Source: Streptomyces mirabilis
GTDB taxonomy: Bacteria > Actinomycetota > Actinomycetes > Streptomycetales > Streptomycetaceae
NCBI RefSeq assembly: GCF_039503195.1
Contig: NZ_JBCJKP010000001.1
Coordinates: 6,138,001 to 6,202,000 of the forward strand
Direction: 5' to 3'
Length of the DNA: 64,000 bases
The first letter of the stretch is position 1. The number at the start of each line of letters is the position of its first letter. Below the pieces are notes generated by a model. It saw nothing but the letters and a program-made list of their open reading frames with translations, ran no database searches and was not told the origin of the DNA. This document shows, piece after piece, positions 18,967 through 28,068 of the stretch. The translations under genes were made by a program, and so were the position numbers.

Positions 18967-19139
18967 GTCGTTTTCAGGGCGCCGATGAAGGTGGCGAAGG
19001 CTCCGGTCGGGAAGGTGAGGGTGGCCCTGGCCGGGGCCTTGGAGTCGCGGATGGCTATGTGGGTGGGTGAGTTCGCGATTTCCACGCACTCGTTGCCGTC
19101 GTCGGGGCCTGAGTAGGACGACTTCCGCCAGTTGTCCAT
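18927..19139 (-). CDS. DUF397 family small protein
   Basis: A 70-residue protein that opens with the family hallmark WRKSSYSG, followed by NECVEIA and IRDSK. DUF397 proteins are found almost only in actinomycetes, beside WhiJ-like XRE-DUF5753 regulators, and are thought to antagonise or modulate them. Start: ATG 19139 (preceded by GTGAGG); GTG 19151, which overlaps the stop of the upstream regulator, is an alternative. The last 13 codons run into the 3' end of glmS on the other strand (40-bp tail-to-tail overlap), so its natural stop may have been lost and the tail extended. Confidence 0.85.
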   Translation of the reverse strand: MDNWRKSSYSGPDDGNECVEIANSPTHIAIRDSKAPARATLTFPTGAFATFIGALKTTHSTVTDFARFRG

Positions 19140-19147
19140 GGGATGCC

Positions 19148-19984
19148 TCACAGCTCTTTCGCCAGCCGGTGGATGAAGTCACGCGACCGATCAGGGTCGA
19201 GTGATACGGCCTCCACCTTACGGAAGCGCGTTCGGAAGGCGCTCAGTTGTGCTTCGGAGTCGATGAAGGCCGAGCCATGGGGTACGTCACGCACCACCGT
19301 GTCCAGTTTGGGTACGGGGCCGCCCACGTAGGTCATGGTGCTGGCGGCCCTGGCGAAGCCGTCCAGATCGAAGGGGATGACGCGCACGGTGATGTGGTCC
19401 GCTTCGGAGATCTCCAGGAGCCGGACAAGCTGAGCCCGGGAGGCGACGCGGTCACTGACCCTGATGTGTAGGGCCGCCTCGTGGATCACCAACTCGTACG
19501 GGATGGTGATCTCCTGGCGTGCCATTCGGTGACGGACACGCAATTCAAGCTCTTCATGGGTGAGTTCGGGCACTCTGGAGGAGAAGACGGCACGGGCGTA
19601 TTCCTCCGTCTGCAGCAGGCCCGGTACGTACAGGACCGCCACATCGCGCCGGAAGCAGGCGTGGTGGTTCAGTTCGGAGAGGTCCAGGAACGACGTGGGC
19701 AGCAGGCCCCGGTACTCCTCCCACCAGCCGCGCGTCCGATCGGTGGCCAAGGAGACCAAAGCATCGATGAACTCGCTGTCTTCGCAGGCGTAGTGGGACG
19801 CAAGTCGGCGCAGACGTTCCTCGCTCACCCCTGAGAGACCGGACTCGATATGGCTGAGCTGGACGGGGCTCACTCCCAGCAGCGCTGCCGCCTGACGGCC
19901 GCTGAGGCCTGCCGCCTCGCGGAGTCTGCGCAGTTCGACCGCCAGGCGCATCTGGCGTGCCGTTGGGTCGCGCCTCGTCGTCAT
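19148..19984 (-). CDS. XRE-family regulator with DUF5753 (WhiJ-like)
   Basis: A 278-residue protein. The N-terminal helix-turn-helix spans about residues 12-68 (LRRLREAAGLSGRQAAALLGVS, then QLSHIESG). The DUF5753 domain (about 90-270) carries VPGLLQTEEYARAVF, the usual hallmark. Regulators of this kind include WhiJ of Streptomyces, which with its small partner represses development until released. The coding end overlaps the possible GTG start of the DUF397 gene, so the pair is likely co-translated. It diverges from the HATPase gene at 20219. The target genes cannot be predicted. Confidence 0.9.
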   Translation of the reverse strand: MTTRRDPTARQMRLAVELRRLREAAGLSGRQAAALLGVSPVQLSHIESGLSGVSEERLRRLASHYACEDSEFIDALVSLATDRTRGWWEEYRGLLPTSFLDLSELNHHACFRRDVAVLYVPGLLQTEEYARAVFSSRVPELTHEELELRVRHRMARQEITIPYELVIHEAALHIRVSDRVASRAQLVRLLEISEADHITVRVIPFDLDGFARAASTMTYVGGPVPKLDTVVRDVPHGSAFIDSEAQLSAFRTRFRKVEAVSLDPDRSRDFIHRLAKEL

Positions 19985-20218
19985 CGACTGCTCCTCGGTG
20001 CAACGCGCCTGTGAGCGCGACTCGTTCGGGGTCAGATTACGCGGTCGACTTGCCCAACCGAAACATTAACCCCTACCGTCGGTGACGCAACGCACACTCT
20101 GCGACACCCCGGGGCACCGGAAGCGCACCGCTCCGTCCTGCCACGACGGCTGCGTCAATGCCACCGCCCGGAATCGCCGCGTATCCCCAACCCCCCACCG
20201 CCCGAACGGAGTTCACCC

Positions 20219-20632
20219 ATGTCCGAAACCGTCGCCGAGCCCTGGGAGTACATGATGTACATCCCCCACGACCTCCGTGCCGTGACCGTCAGTCGCCGTA
20301 CCGTCCGCCTGATCCTCACCCTGCACGGACTGATCCGCCTCGCCGACGTCGCCGAGCTGGTCGCGGCCGAGCTGGTCTCCAACGCCGTACGGCACACGAA
20401 GGGCCAGGCGGCGCTACGGGTGCAGTGGCGGGCCGGGGTCCTGCGCATCGGCGCCTGGGACGCGGACCCGCAGCCCCCGGAGCCTTCCCTGCCGTGGGAC
20501 CGGGTCGTCGACGCGGAGGAGGGCCGCGGCCTCGCCCTCGTACGGGCCTGCGCGGATCTGTGGGGCTGGCAGCCGCTGGCCAGGAACGGACAGCGCGGCA
20601 AGTACGTGTGGTGCGAGCTGGCGGCGGCCTAG
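20219..20632 (+). CDS. Anti-sigma-factor-like ATP-binding protein (HATPase_c, AbaA/RsbW type)
   Basis: A 137-residue GHKL ATPase domain protein. ELVSNAVRHT (about residues 45-54) is the N box that coordinates Mg-ATP; WDADP (about 80) and EEGRGLALV (about 101) match the G1 and G2 boxes. Proteins of this size are either RsbW-type serine kinases that bind sigma factors or partners in WhiJ/AbaA-like loci. It is divergent from the XRE-DUF5753/DUF397 pair, completing the classic three-gene set. A good ribosome-binding site (GGAG) precedes ATG 20219. Confidence 0.85.
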   Translation: MSETVAEPWEYMMYIPHDLRAVTVSRRTVRLILTLHGLIRLADVAELVAAELVSNAVRHTKGQAALRVQWRAGVLRIGAWDADPQPPEPSLPWDRVVDAEEGRGLALVRACADLWGWQPLARNGQRGKYVWCELAAA

Positions 20633-20713
20633 TTTCGGGCGGGCGTCCTGTGGGGCCCTCCCCCTGAGAGGATCACCCGCACCGTACGGATATGCGAATG
20701 CAGGGTGGGGAAC

Positions 20714-20911
20714 ATGGGCGTTCTGGTGCTGGCCGGCCTCCTGGTGCTTGTCATCGGTGGGTGCGTGTGTGTGGTGTGGGCGTCGCGAGGCGGGCCCCGC
20801 TGGGTCCGGGGCGTGGCGGCGGTGACGCTCGTCGTGGGGCAGCTGGTGCGCGCCGCCGTGAAGAGCAACGGGCGGCGGAGTGTGCATCGGTCCAGCGGTG
20901 ACGGTGACTAG
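20714..20911 (+). CDS. Small single-pass membrane protein, unknown function
   Basis: About 65 residues: a hydrophobic helix at residues 2-22, a short basic stretch, a second mildly hydrophobic segment (VAAVTLVVGQLV) and a polar tail. GGTGGGG precedes ATG 20714; GTG at 20705 is in frame. I do not recognise the family. Codon third-position GC is consistent with a real gene. Confidence 0.55.
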   Translation: MGVLVLAGLLVLVIGGCVCVVWASRGGPRWVRGVAAVTLVVGQLVRAAVKSNGRRSVHRSSGDGD

Positions 20912-21070
20912 GGCCTGACCCGCCGGACAGGCCCCAGGGGGCGGCCGGGAGGCTCGTCCCGATGGTGGCGTTAGGCCGTTTGTCCCGCTGTGGGGGTTCC
21001 CGCTGCGACCCGTGGGCCGGTGCCCTCTTATTCTCGGACACGACCTTTCGAATACAAGAGGAGCAGTGCC

Positions 21071-21562
21071 ATGGGACAGAACGTCTTCTTCGAGGTGTCC
21101 GCGGACGGGGAGCCGCTCGGCCGGATCGAGTTCAAGCTGTACGACGACGTGGTCCCGGAGACGGCCCGCAACTTCCGTGAGCTGGCCACCGGCCAGAACG
21201 GGTTCGGCTACAAGGGCTCGCCGTTCCACCGTGTCATCCCGGACTTCATGCTGCAGGGTGGTGACTTCACCAACCAGAACGGGACCGGCGGCAAGAGCAT
21301 CTTCGGCGCGAAGTTCCCGGACGAGAACTTCAAGCTCAAGCACACCAAGCCGGGTCTGCTGAGCATGGCCAACGCCGGCCCGAACACCAACGGCTCGCAG
21401 TTCTTCATCACCACGATCGTCACCGACTGGCTCGACGGCAAGCACGTCGTCTTCGGTGAGGTCGTCGAGGGCATGGACGTCGTCAGGGCCGTCGAGAAGC
21501 TCGGCAGCCGTTCCGGCGCCACGTCCAAGAAGATCGTCATCGCGGACTCCGGCACCGTCTGA
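21071..21562 (+). CDS. Peptidyl-prolyl cis-trans isomerase (cyclophilin)
   Basis: A 163-residue single-domain cyclophilin that catalyses proline isomerisation in the cytosol. The catalytic core is clear: [15 protein letters not shown] (Arg and Phe/Gln of the active site), [18 protein letters not shown] and [10 protein letters not shown]. No signal peptide is present. A strong ribosome-binding site (AGAGGAG) precedes ATG 21071. It is followed by a near-perfect terminator, so it is probably monocistronic. Confidence 0.96.
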   Translation: MGQNVFFEVSADGEPLGRIEFKLYDDVVPETARNFRELATGQNGFGYKGSPFHRVIPDFMLQGGDFTNQNGTGGKSIFGAKFPDENFKLKHTKPGLLSMANAGPNTNGSQFFITTIVTDWLDGKHVVFGEVVEGMDVVRAVEKLGSRSGATSKKIVIADSGTV

Positions 21563-21601
21563 GAGATCCGGGCCAGGACTCGTCCGGGCGTACAGCACAG
21601 A

Positions 21602-21639
21602 GATCGAGCGGGAACGGCTGCGGCCGTTCCCGCTCGATC
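21602..21639 (+). terminator. Strong hairpin terminator after the cyclophilin gene
   Basis: Two perfectly complementary 17-nt arms (beginning GATCGAGCGGG) are separated by a 4-nt loop. The hairpin probably ends the cyclophilin transcript, although no long T-run follows, as is common in Streptomyces. Confidence 0.8.
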
Positions 21640-21766
21640 CGTATGGGGCACCCTCGCCTCTCCTCGGCGTGACACGGACCACACCGCATGAATTTCGGCT
21701 CGCCCTGTAAGAAGTGGGCCGTCACACGCATTGCTTGGTGACAGAGCCGATATGAGGGGATGGCGT

Positions 21767-22396
21767 GTGACACATGCCCAACGCTTCAGGGATGTCTACG
21801 AGGAGTGCTATCCGCGCGTCCTCGCCTATGCCACGAGTCTGGTGGGTCGACAGGTAGGCGAGGACATCACGAGCGAGACGTTCACCGTCGCCTGGCGGCG
21901 CGTGCGGGACATTCCGCACCCCGCACTGCCCTGGCTGCTGGGAGTGGCCCGCAACCTGGTGCGCGAACTGCGCCGCCGGGACAGCCGCCAGTACGCCCTC
22001 GCCGCGGAGGAGGCGCAGCGCATCAGCAGTGGTGCCCGGGGCGACGTCGGTGACGTCGCGGCGGATGTGACCGACCGGGAAGCCGCGTTGCAGGCCCTGG
22101 CGAGTCTGTCCGACGCCGACCGGGAGCTGCTGACCCTGATCGCCTGGCACGGGCTGAGCCCCAAGCAGGCGGCACGGGTCCTGGGCTGCACCATCGCGAC
22201 GCTGACCGTCCGGCTGCACCGGGCCCGCCGCCGTCTGGAGAAAGCCCTGGAGGTGGTGTCCCCGGCGGAAACGGCGTCCGTAGCCCCCGCACAAGCGCCG
22301 CCCGCACAGGCGTCACCCGCACACGCGTCGGCCACGCAAGTGCCACCGGCTCGGGCCCCGCACCGCAGCACCGATCGCAAAGGAGCACTCACATGA
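21767..22396 (+). CDS. ECF-type RNA polymerase sigma factor
   Basis: About 209 residues. Region 2 (about residues 5-70) includes YEECYPRVLAYATSLVG and the -10 recognition helix TSETFTVAWRRV. Region 4 (about 110-165) has ELLTLIAWHGLSPKQAARVLGC and VRLHRARRRLEKAL. A Pro/Ala/Thr-rich tail of about 45 residues follows, with no obvious function. The GTG at 21767 was chosen because AGGGGA precedes it; ATG 21752 is also in frame. The ATGA overlap with the next gene, a membrane protein of the CU044_5270 type, suggests a sigma/regulator pair. Confidence 0.9.
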   Translation: MTHAQRFRDVYEECYPRVLAYATSLVGRQVGEDITSETFTVAWRRVRDIPHPALPWLLGVARNLVRELRRRDSRQYALAAEEAQRISSGARGDVGDVAADVTDREAALQALASLSDADRELLTLIAWHGLSPKQAARVLGCTIATLTVRLHRARRRLEKALEVVSPAETASVAPAQAPPAQASPAHASATQVPPARAPHRSTDRKGALT

Positions 22397-23640
22397 AGAA
22401 CACCCCCGCACGGTCCGGGCGGCCCGACGTCCTGAGGGTGCTCGCGGACGCCCGACCCGACGAACTCGACCCGGCCCGGCTGGCCGACTCCCCGCGGCAG
22501 CACGACGAGCTGGCACGCATCCTGGCCGGAGCGACGGACAGTGGCGCGGCACGCTCCCAGGAACCGCGGCGCCTCTGGGTCGGGATCCGGCCGCTCGGGA
22601 CCGTCGTGGCGGTCGCGGCCGTCGCGGCGTCGGTGGTGGTCGTGAGCACGCTCGACGGGCAGGATCCTTCAGGCGTGCGCGCGAGCGCACGCCCGCAGTC
22701 CTCGGCCGCCACGCCGGGGTCGGCGGCGTCGGACGGTCGCGCCGACGTCCAGGTCGACGGCCGCCTCGAACTGCTCAGCGTGGCGAAGAAGGCGGAGACA
22801 CCGGCGGCCGAGGGAACGTACTGGCAGACCACCACGCGCTCGCAGGACGTGAACGTCGTCGGTGCGAAGGGACAGCTCTTCGCCGTGCGCACCACGTCGA
22901 GGGGGGAGTGGTCGGTGGGTGTGCGTCCGGGAACCCGGAGCCTGATGGTCTCCGGTCTGGACGACGTGACCGCGCCCCGCACCGAGGCGGACCAGGCGCG
23001 CTGGCGGGCCGCGGGCTCGCCCGCCACGGTGCAGGCCGAAGCCTCGACCGCGGCCGGACAGGGCACGCTGGGGTACAGGATCGGAACCGGGCGACCGATG
23101 GTCATGCGGACGGACGCCGGCGACAAGATCTACGCCCTCGGCCCGCGGAACGTCTCGTACCAGGATCTGCGTGAACTGCCCTCCGACAGTGGGGAGTTGC
23201 GCCGTCAGCTGGAGAAGCTGTACGGGGAGGACAGCAGCGGTGCCGAGACCGGCGACGGCCGCACGGCCTCTGTGCTGCGCCAGGCGGCCGACCTCATCAC
23301 GATGCCGGTGAAGCCCGCCGTACGGGCGGCCGCGTATCGGGTGATCGCGGACCTGCCCGGCGTCCGGGGGCTGGGGCGTGTCACCGATCCTCTGGGGCGT
23401 GAGGGCGTCGGTGTCGCGTTCCCCGGCACGGCGCGGACCCCGCTGGGGAGTGTGCAACAGCGGCTGGTCGTGGACCCGTCCACCGGCGCGATGCTCTGCG
23501 AGCAGAGCGTGCTGGTCGAACCGTCGCCCAGGGCCCGGGAGGCGGGTCTCGACGCGGGTACGACGGTGAACTACGAGGCGACGACGCGGATGAGCTGGGG
23601 TGAGCACCAGATCACCGTGCCGAAGAACGCCGGCCACTGA
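22393..23640 (+). CDS. CU044_5270-type single-pass membrane protein, probable partner of the ECF sigma factor
   Basis: A 415-residue protein with an N-terminal cytosolic stretch of about 65 residues, one membrane helix (about 66-85) and a large extracytoplasmic domain. The domain matches the plan of the CU044_5270 family found after ECF sigma genes in actinomycetes ([53 protein letters not shown]). The start overlaps the sigma stop by four bases. An anti-sigma role is inferred from position. I see no zinc-binding HxxxCxxC motif, so it is not a ZAS-type factor. Confidence 0.75.
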   Translation: MKNTPARSGRPDVLRVLADARPDELDPARLADSPRQHDELARILAGATDSGAARSQEPRRLWVGIRPLGTVVAVAAVAASVVVVSTLDGQDPSGVRASARPQSSAATPGSAASDGRADVQVDGRLELLSVAKKAETPAAEGTYWQTTTRSQDVNVVGAKGQLFAVRTTSRGEWSVGVRPGTRSLMVSGLDDVTAPRTEADQARWRAAGSPATVQAEASTAAGQGTLGYRIGTGRPMVMRTDAGDKIYALGPRNVSYQDLRELPSDSGELRRQLEKLYGEDSSGAETGDGRTASVLRQAADLITMPVKPAVRAAAYRVIADLPGVRGLGRVTDPLGREGVGVAFPGTARTPLGSVQQRLVVDPSTGAMLCEQSVLVEPSPRAREAGLDAGTTVNYEATTRMSWGEHQITVPKNAGH

Positions 23641-23704
23641 GCTCGCGCAATCAACGCCGAGAGGTCGGCACGTCGGCGGCCGTCCGGCCCATAGGGTGCT
23701 GGGC

Positions 23705-24076
23705 ATGAGCATCATCGGGGTCGGTATCGACGTGGCCGAGATCGACCGGTTCCTGGCGGCGCTGGAGCGTACGCCGGGGCTGGCCCATCGGCTCTTCCTG
23801 GATCAGGAGTTGCACCTGCCGAACGGGGAGCGCCGCGGCATCGCGTCCCTGGCCGCGCGCTTCGCCGCGAAGGAGGCGGTCGCCAAGGCGCTGGGCGCCC
23901 CGGCCGGCATGCACTGGACGGACGCGGAGGTCTACGTCGAGGACAGCGGCCGGCCGCGGCTGCGGGTGACGGGGACGGTGGCGGCGCGCGCGGCCGAACT
24001 GGGCGTCCGCTCGTGGCATGTGTCGCTGAGCCATGACGCGGGGGTGGCCTCGGCCGTGGTGGTGGCCGAGGGGTAG
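23705..24076 (+). CDS. acpS: Holo-[acyl-carrier-protein] synthase
   Basis: A 123-residue AcpS-type phosphopantetheinyl transferase. [12 protein letters not shown] (Asp binding Mg) and [13 protein letters not shown] (Glu and Lys of the active site) are both present, and the SLSHD segment lies near the C-terminus. It loads 4'-phosphopantetheine from CoA on acyl carrier proteins for fatty-acid synthesis. The length is that of the family. It lies just upstream of the NAD(P)H-hydrate repair gene, a conserved actinobacterial pair. Confidence 0.96.
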   Translation: MSIIGVGIDVAEIDRFLAALERTPGLAHRLFLDQELHLPNGERRGIASLAARFAAKEAVAKALGAPAGMHWTDAEVYVEDSGRPRLRVTGTVAARAAELGVRSWHVSLSHDAGVASAVVVAEG

Positions 24077-24144
24077 GGCGGGGGAGGGGCCGATGTCCGG
24101 CGGCCGGGGCGGCGCGGTGAGCCCGTGTACGGGAGACTCGACCC

Positions 24145-25583
24145 ATGCGTACTGCGTACAGCGTGGAGACGGTCAGGGCGGCGGAGCGTGAGCTGATGGC
24201 GCGGCTTCCGGAGGGTGCGCTGATGCAGCGCGCCGCGGCCGGACTCGCCGCTGCCTGCGCGGACTTGCTGGGACATGTGTACGGCAGCCGGATCGTGCTG
24301 CTCGTGGGCAGCGGGGACAACGGGGGCGATGCCCTGTACGCCGGGGCCCGGCTGGCGCGGCGGGGGCGGGGGTCACCGCCGTGCTGCTCGTGCCCGAACG
24401 GACGCATGGCGCGGGCCTGGCCGCGCTGCGGCGGGCCGGGGGCACGGTGGCCGGGTCCGGCGCCGCCGAGAAGTCGATCCTGCGGGCCGACCTCGTCGTG
24501 GACGGGATCGTCGGCATCGGGGGCAAGGGCGGCCTGCGGCCCGAGGCGGTGCCGCTGGCCGCGTACGCGGCGGACTCCCGGGCGGCCGTGGTCGCCGTGG
24601 ACCTGCCGAGCGGGATCGAGGCCGACACGGGAGAGGTCCTGGGTACCGCCGTCCGCGCCGATCTGACGGTGACCTTCGGGACGCACAAGCCCGGGCTGCT
24701 CATCGACCCGGGGCGTGAGTACGCCGGTTCGGTACGCCTCGTCGACATCGGGCTCGAACTGCCCGAGGAGGCCGAACAGGAGGCCCTTCAGCACGCGGAC
24801 GTGGCGGCGCGGCTGCCGGCGCCGGGAGCCGAGAGCGACAAGTACCGGCGCGGCGTCGTCGGGATCGCGGCCGGGTCCGCGAGGTATCCCGGGGCCGCCG
24901 TGCTCGCCGTGTCCGGGGCCTTGCGGGGTGGGGCGGGGGCGGTGCGGTACGTCGGGCCCGCGGCGGATGCCGTGATCTCCCGCTTTCCCGAGACGCTCGT
25001 GTCGGACCAGGGGCCCGCACGGGCCGGGCGCGTCCAGGCGTGGGTGGTGGGGCCCGGGGTCGGGGACGACGCGTCGGCGGTGGCGCAGGTGCTCGGGGCG
25101 GATGTGCCGGTGCTGGTGGACGCGGACGGGCTGCGGCTCGCGGACCGGTCCGCCGTACGGGCCCGTACCGCGCCCACGCTGATGACTCCGCACGCCGGGG
25201 AGGCGGCGGCGTTGCTCGGGGTCTCGCGGGAGTCGGTGGAGGCGGCTCGGCTGGCGTCGGCGCGGGAGTTGGCGCTTCGGTACGGGGCGACCGTGCTGCT
25301 GAAGGGGTCGACGACGCTGGTCGCCGATCCGGCGGGCGGTGCGGTGCGGGTGAATCCGACGGGGACGGCGTGGCTGGCCACGGCCGGGAGCGGGGACGTG
25401 CTGTCGGGGCTTGCGGGGTCGTTGCTCGCGGCCGGGTTGTCGGCGTTGGACGCGGGAAGTGTGGGCGCGTATCTGCATGGGCTGGCGGGGAGGCTCGCGG
25501 CGGACGGGGCGCCCTTGGGGGCGCATGATGTCGCGGCGGCGATTCCGGAGGCCTGGCGGGACGTCCGCGACGCGCTGCGCTGA
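24145..25583 (+). CDS. nnr: Bifunctional NAD(P)H-hydrate epimerase / ADP-dependent dehydratase (frameshift as sequenced)
   Basis: This enzyme repairs hydrated NADH and NADPH. The N-terminal YjeF domain (residues 1 to about 210) has GSGDNGGDALYAGA and VDLPSGIEADTGE; the C-terminal ribokinase-like dehydratase (about 225-479) has KYRRGVVGIAAGS, PHAGEAAALL and the ATP-site ATAGSGDVLSG. The frame breaks near residue 74: codons up to ARLARRG are in one frame, and VTAVLLVPE onward in the -1 frame. One additional G in the first G5 run (24362-24366) gives the expected RRGAGVTAVLLVPE and a 479-residue protein of normal length. A sequencing deletion is much more likely than gene decay because every catalytic motif is intact. 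Confidence 0.88.
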
Positions 25584-25613
25584 CTGCGCCGTTCTTTGGC
25601 TGCGGGGCGGTGG

Positions 25614-25740
25614 GGGCCGGGCGCGCACTTCCTCGCGCCCCTGGGGCGGGGCTTCGCCCCAGCCCGCTCCGGGTGGGTTCTTCGGCCGCGGGTGGTAGGG
25701 GCTCGGCGCGCAGTTCCCCGCGCCCCTTGAGGGGCGCTGC
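25614..25740. repeat. Two copies of a dispersed GC-rich Streptomyces repeat, one with a terminator hairpin
   Basis: Copies at about 25614-25662 and 25697-25740 share the core GCGCAGTTCCCCGCGCCCCT (the first is degenerate). The hairpin CTGGGGCG-GGGCTT-CGCCCCAG at 25641-25662 probably terminates the hydrate-repair transcript. Related cores recur at about 30163 and 34667. Confidence 0.7.
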
Positions 25741-25812
25741 GTTGCCCATTACGGGGGACCCCGTCCGCGCGGCGCACCCCCGCTCGCCCCGGGGTTGCGT
25801 ATCGCTGGTCGC

Positions 25813-26709
25813 ATGATGATGAGCAGACGAATGAGATGCGGGAGCGTGGGGGTGCTCTTCGCGCTGCTGGTGGTGATGCCGGTGGAGGGGGCGGCGGCGG
25901 AGGCCGGGCCCCCGGCGCCCGGGCCGGGAAGCGAGCTGGTGCCCGGCGTGCCGCCGGGGCCCCAGCAGCCGTGGCAGGTGGACACGCCGGACCAGATGCT
26001 GCCGCCCAAGGCGTACACGCCGAGCGCGAAGGAGGACGCCGTCGAGCCGAGGGACGCCCCCGCGCAGACGGATGCGCTCATCGAGTACGTCCCCCTCAGC
26101 GAGGCCGTCGCGGGCAAGTCCGTGACGTGCAGCAAGCTGACCGGGCCGTACCAGCGGCAGGTCGAGCGGTGGCTGAAGCTGAAGGTCGACGGGAAGCAGT
26201 CGAAGGGCGACTGCGCCGCCATCCGGGCGTTCCAGAAGAAGCAGGGGATCAAGCCGAACACGGGCTTCGCTGGCGCCGTCACCTGGGGCTGGATGCGGCT
26301 GCTGTCCGCGAAGAAGAACCCGAACGCGGCCGGGAAGTGCCCCGTGCGGTCGTACCGCGTCGCGTGTGTGGACCTGACCCGGCAGCTCACCTGGGTGCAG
26401 AAGGGGAAGAAGGTGCTGTGGGGACCGGTGCCGATGCGCAGCGGGCGGGCCGGGTACCGGACCAGGACCGGCTGGTTCAAGATCTACTGGAAGCACAAGA
26501 ACCACTGGTCGACGCTGTACAACACCCCGATGCCGTACAGCCAGTTCTTCAGCGGCGGAGAGGCCTTCCACGCCATCTACGGCAGCGTCTACGACCCGAA
26601 CGGCTCGTACGGCTGTGTCAATCTGCGCCTCGCCGACGCCCGCTCCCTGTGGAACGTCACGAAGACGGGCGACCACGTGTACGTGTGGGGCCGCAGGGCC
26701 GGCACCTGA
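25813..26709 (+). CDS. Secreted L,D-transpeptidase with N-terminal peptidoglycan-binding domain
   Basis: About 298 residues: a signal peptide (about 1-28), a Pro-rich linker, a peptidoglycan-binding-like helical domain (about 100-165, CAAIRAFQKKQGI, GAVTWGWM) and a C-terminal YkuD domain. The catalytic signature is clear, with HAIYGS supplying the His and SYGCVNLRLADA the Cys nucleophile. Such enzymes make 3-3 meso-DAP cross-links and act outside the membrane. The start is ATG 25813, the first of two clustered Met codons. It lies just upstream of alr, which makes D-alanine for the same wall. Confidence 0.9.
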   Translation: MMMSRRMRCGSVGVLFALLVVMPVEGAAAEAGPPAPGPGSELVPGVPPGPQQPWQVDTPDQMLPPKAYTPSAKEDAVEPRDAPAQTDALIEYVPLSEAVAGKSVTCSKLTGPYQRQVERWLKLKVDGKQSKGDCAAIRAFQKKQGIKPNTGFAGAVTWGWMRLLSAKKNPNAAGKCPVRSYRVACVDLTRQLTWVQKGKKVLWGPVPMRSGRAGYRTRTGWFKIYWKHKNHWSTLYNTPMPYSQFFSGGEAFHAIYGSVYDPNGSYGCVNLRLADARSLWNVTKTGDHVYVWGRRAGT

Positions 26710-26755
26710 CCGTCCTCCGGGGGCTCTCGGGCCGCTCTGAGACACTGGGGGCGCG

Positions 26756-27910
26756 ATGAACGACACAGCACCCCTGCGCGCCCGCGCAGAGATCGACCTG
26801 GCCGCCCTGCGGGCCAACGTGCGGACCCTGCGCGCCCACGCGCCGTCCGCGGCCTTGATGGCCGTGGTCAAGTCCGACGCGTACGGCCACGGCGCGGTCC
26901 CGTGCGCCCGCGCGGCGCTGGAGGCGGGCGCCACCTGGCTCGGCACCGCCACCCCCGAGGAGGCCCTCGCGCTGCGCGCGGCCGGCCTGACCGACAGCCG
27001 GATCATGTGCTGGCTGTGGACGCCGGGCGGGCCGTGGCGGGAGGCCATCGAGGCCGACCTCGACGTGTCGGTGAGCGGGATGTGGGCCCTGCGGGAGGTC
27101 ACCGCGGCGGCCGAGGCGGCCGGGACGGCCGCCCGGGTCCAGCTCAAGGCCGACACCGGGCTCGGGCGCGGCGGCTGCCAGCCCGCCGACTGGCCCGAAC
27201 TCGTGCGCGAGGCGCTGGGCGCCGAGGAACGCGGGCTGATCGACATCACCGGTCTGTGGTCGCACTTCGCCTGCGCCGACGAACCCGGGCATCCCTCCAT
27301 CCGCGCCCAACTGGACCGTTTCCGCGAGATGGTGACGTACGCCGAGGAGCGGGGCGTGCGCCCCGAGGTGCGGCACATCGCCAACTCGCCGGCCACGCTG
27401 ACCCTCCCCGAGAGCCACTTCGACCTCGTACGGACGGGGATCGCGGTCTACGGCGTCTCGCCCAGCCCCGAGATCGGCACGCCGGCCGACTTCGGGCTGC
27501 GCCCGGTGATGACGCTGAGCGCGTCCCTCACGCTGGTGAAGCACGTACCGGGGGGCCACGGGGTCAGTTACGGGCATCACTACGTCACCGCGGGTGCCAC
27601 CACCCTCGGCCTCGTCCCCGTCGGCTACGCGGACGGCGTGCCGCGCCACGCCTCCGGCACCGGACCGGTGCTGGTGGGCGGCAAGTGGCGGACGGTGGCG
27701 GGGCGGGTCGCGATGGACCAGTTCGTGGTCGACCTGGGCGGGGACGAGCCGGTGCCCGGTTCGGAGGCGATCCTGTTCGGCCCGGGCGACCGGGGCGAGC
27801 CGACCGCCGAGGACTGGGCGCGGGCGGCGGGGACGATCGCGTACGAAATCGTCACCCGGATCGGAACTCGAGTGCCGCGCGTATACGTGAATAAGGAACA
27901 AGGCGGGTAA
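26756..27910 (+). CDS. alr: Alanine racemase
   Basis: A 384-residue fold-type III PLP enzyme that supplies D-alanine for peptidoglycan. The PLP-binding Lys39 lies in VVKSDAYGHG; further family segments are KADTGLGRGG, the HIANSPA strand, YGVSPSPE and the C-terminal catalytic Tyr region VSYGHHYVT. VPVGYADG and RVAMDQ complete the barrel and C-terminal domain. The length is normal. It starts the alr-hydrolase-tsaE-tsaB-rimI-tsaD block conserved in Streptomyces. Confidence 0.96.
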   Translation: MNDTAPLRARAEIDLAALRANVRTLRAHAPSAALMAVVKSDAYGHGAVPCARAALEAGATWLGTATPEEALALRAAGLTDSRIMCWLWTPGGPWREAIEADLDVSVSGMWALREVTAAAEAAGTAARVQLKADTGLGRGGCQPADWPELVREALGAEERGLIDITGLWSHFACADEPGHPSIRAQLDRFREMVTYAEERGVRPEVRHIANSPATLTLPESHFDLVRTGIAVYGVSPSPEIGTPADFGLRPVMTLSASLTLVKHVPGGHGVSYGHHYVTAGATTLGLVPVGYADGVPRHASGTGPVLVGGKWRTVAGRVAMDQFVVDLGGDEPVPGSEAILFGPGDRGEPTAEDWARAAGTIAYEIVTRIGTRVPRVYVNKEQGG

Positions 27911-28068
27911 TCCGCAAGGAGTACGGGGGGTGCCCCGCGCAGGACAACAGGGCAACAGGACATAGTTGCACCATCAGCGGTACCTCCGGCACCGCCCGGA
28001 GCACGACCGGCACCACCCCCAGCACGACCTTCTGAAGTGAAACGACACCCGGCGAAGAGGAGCGGTAC

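Noticed and set aside
24361..24375. Programmed frameshift in the hydrate-repair gene
   Set aside because: No slippery heptamer in the correct frame, and a missing base in a G5 run explains the break fully.
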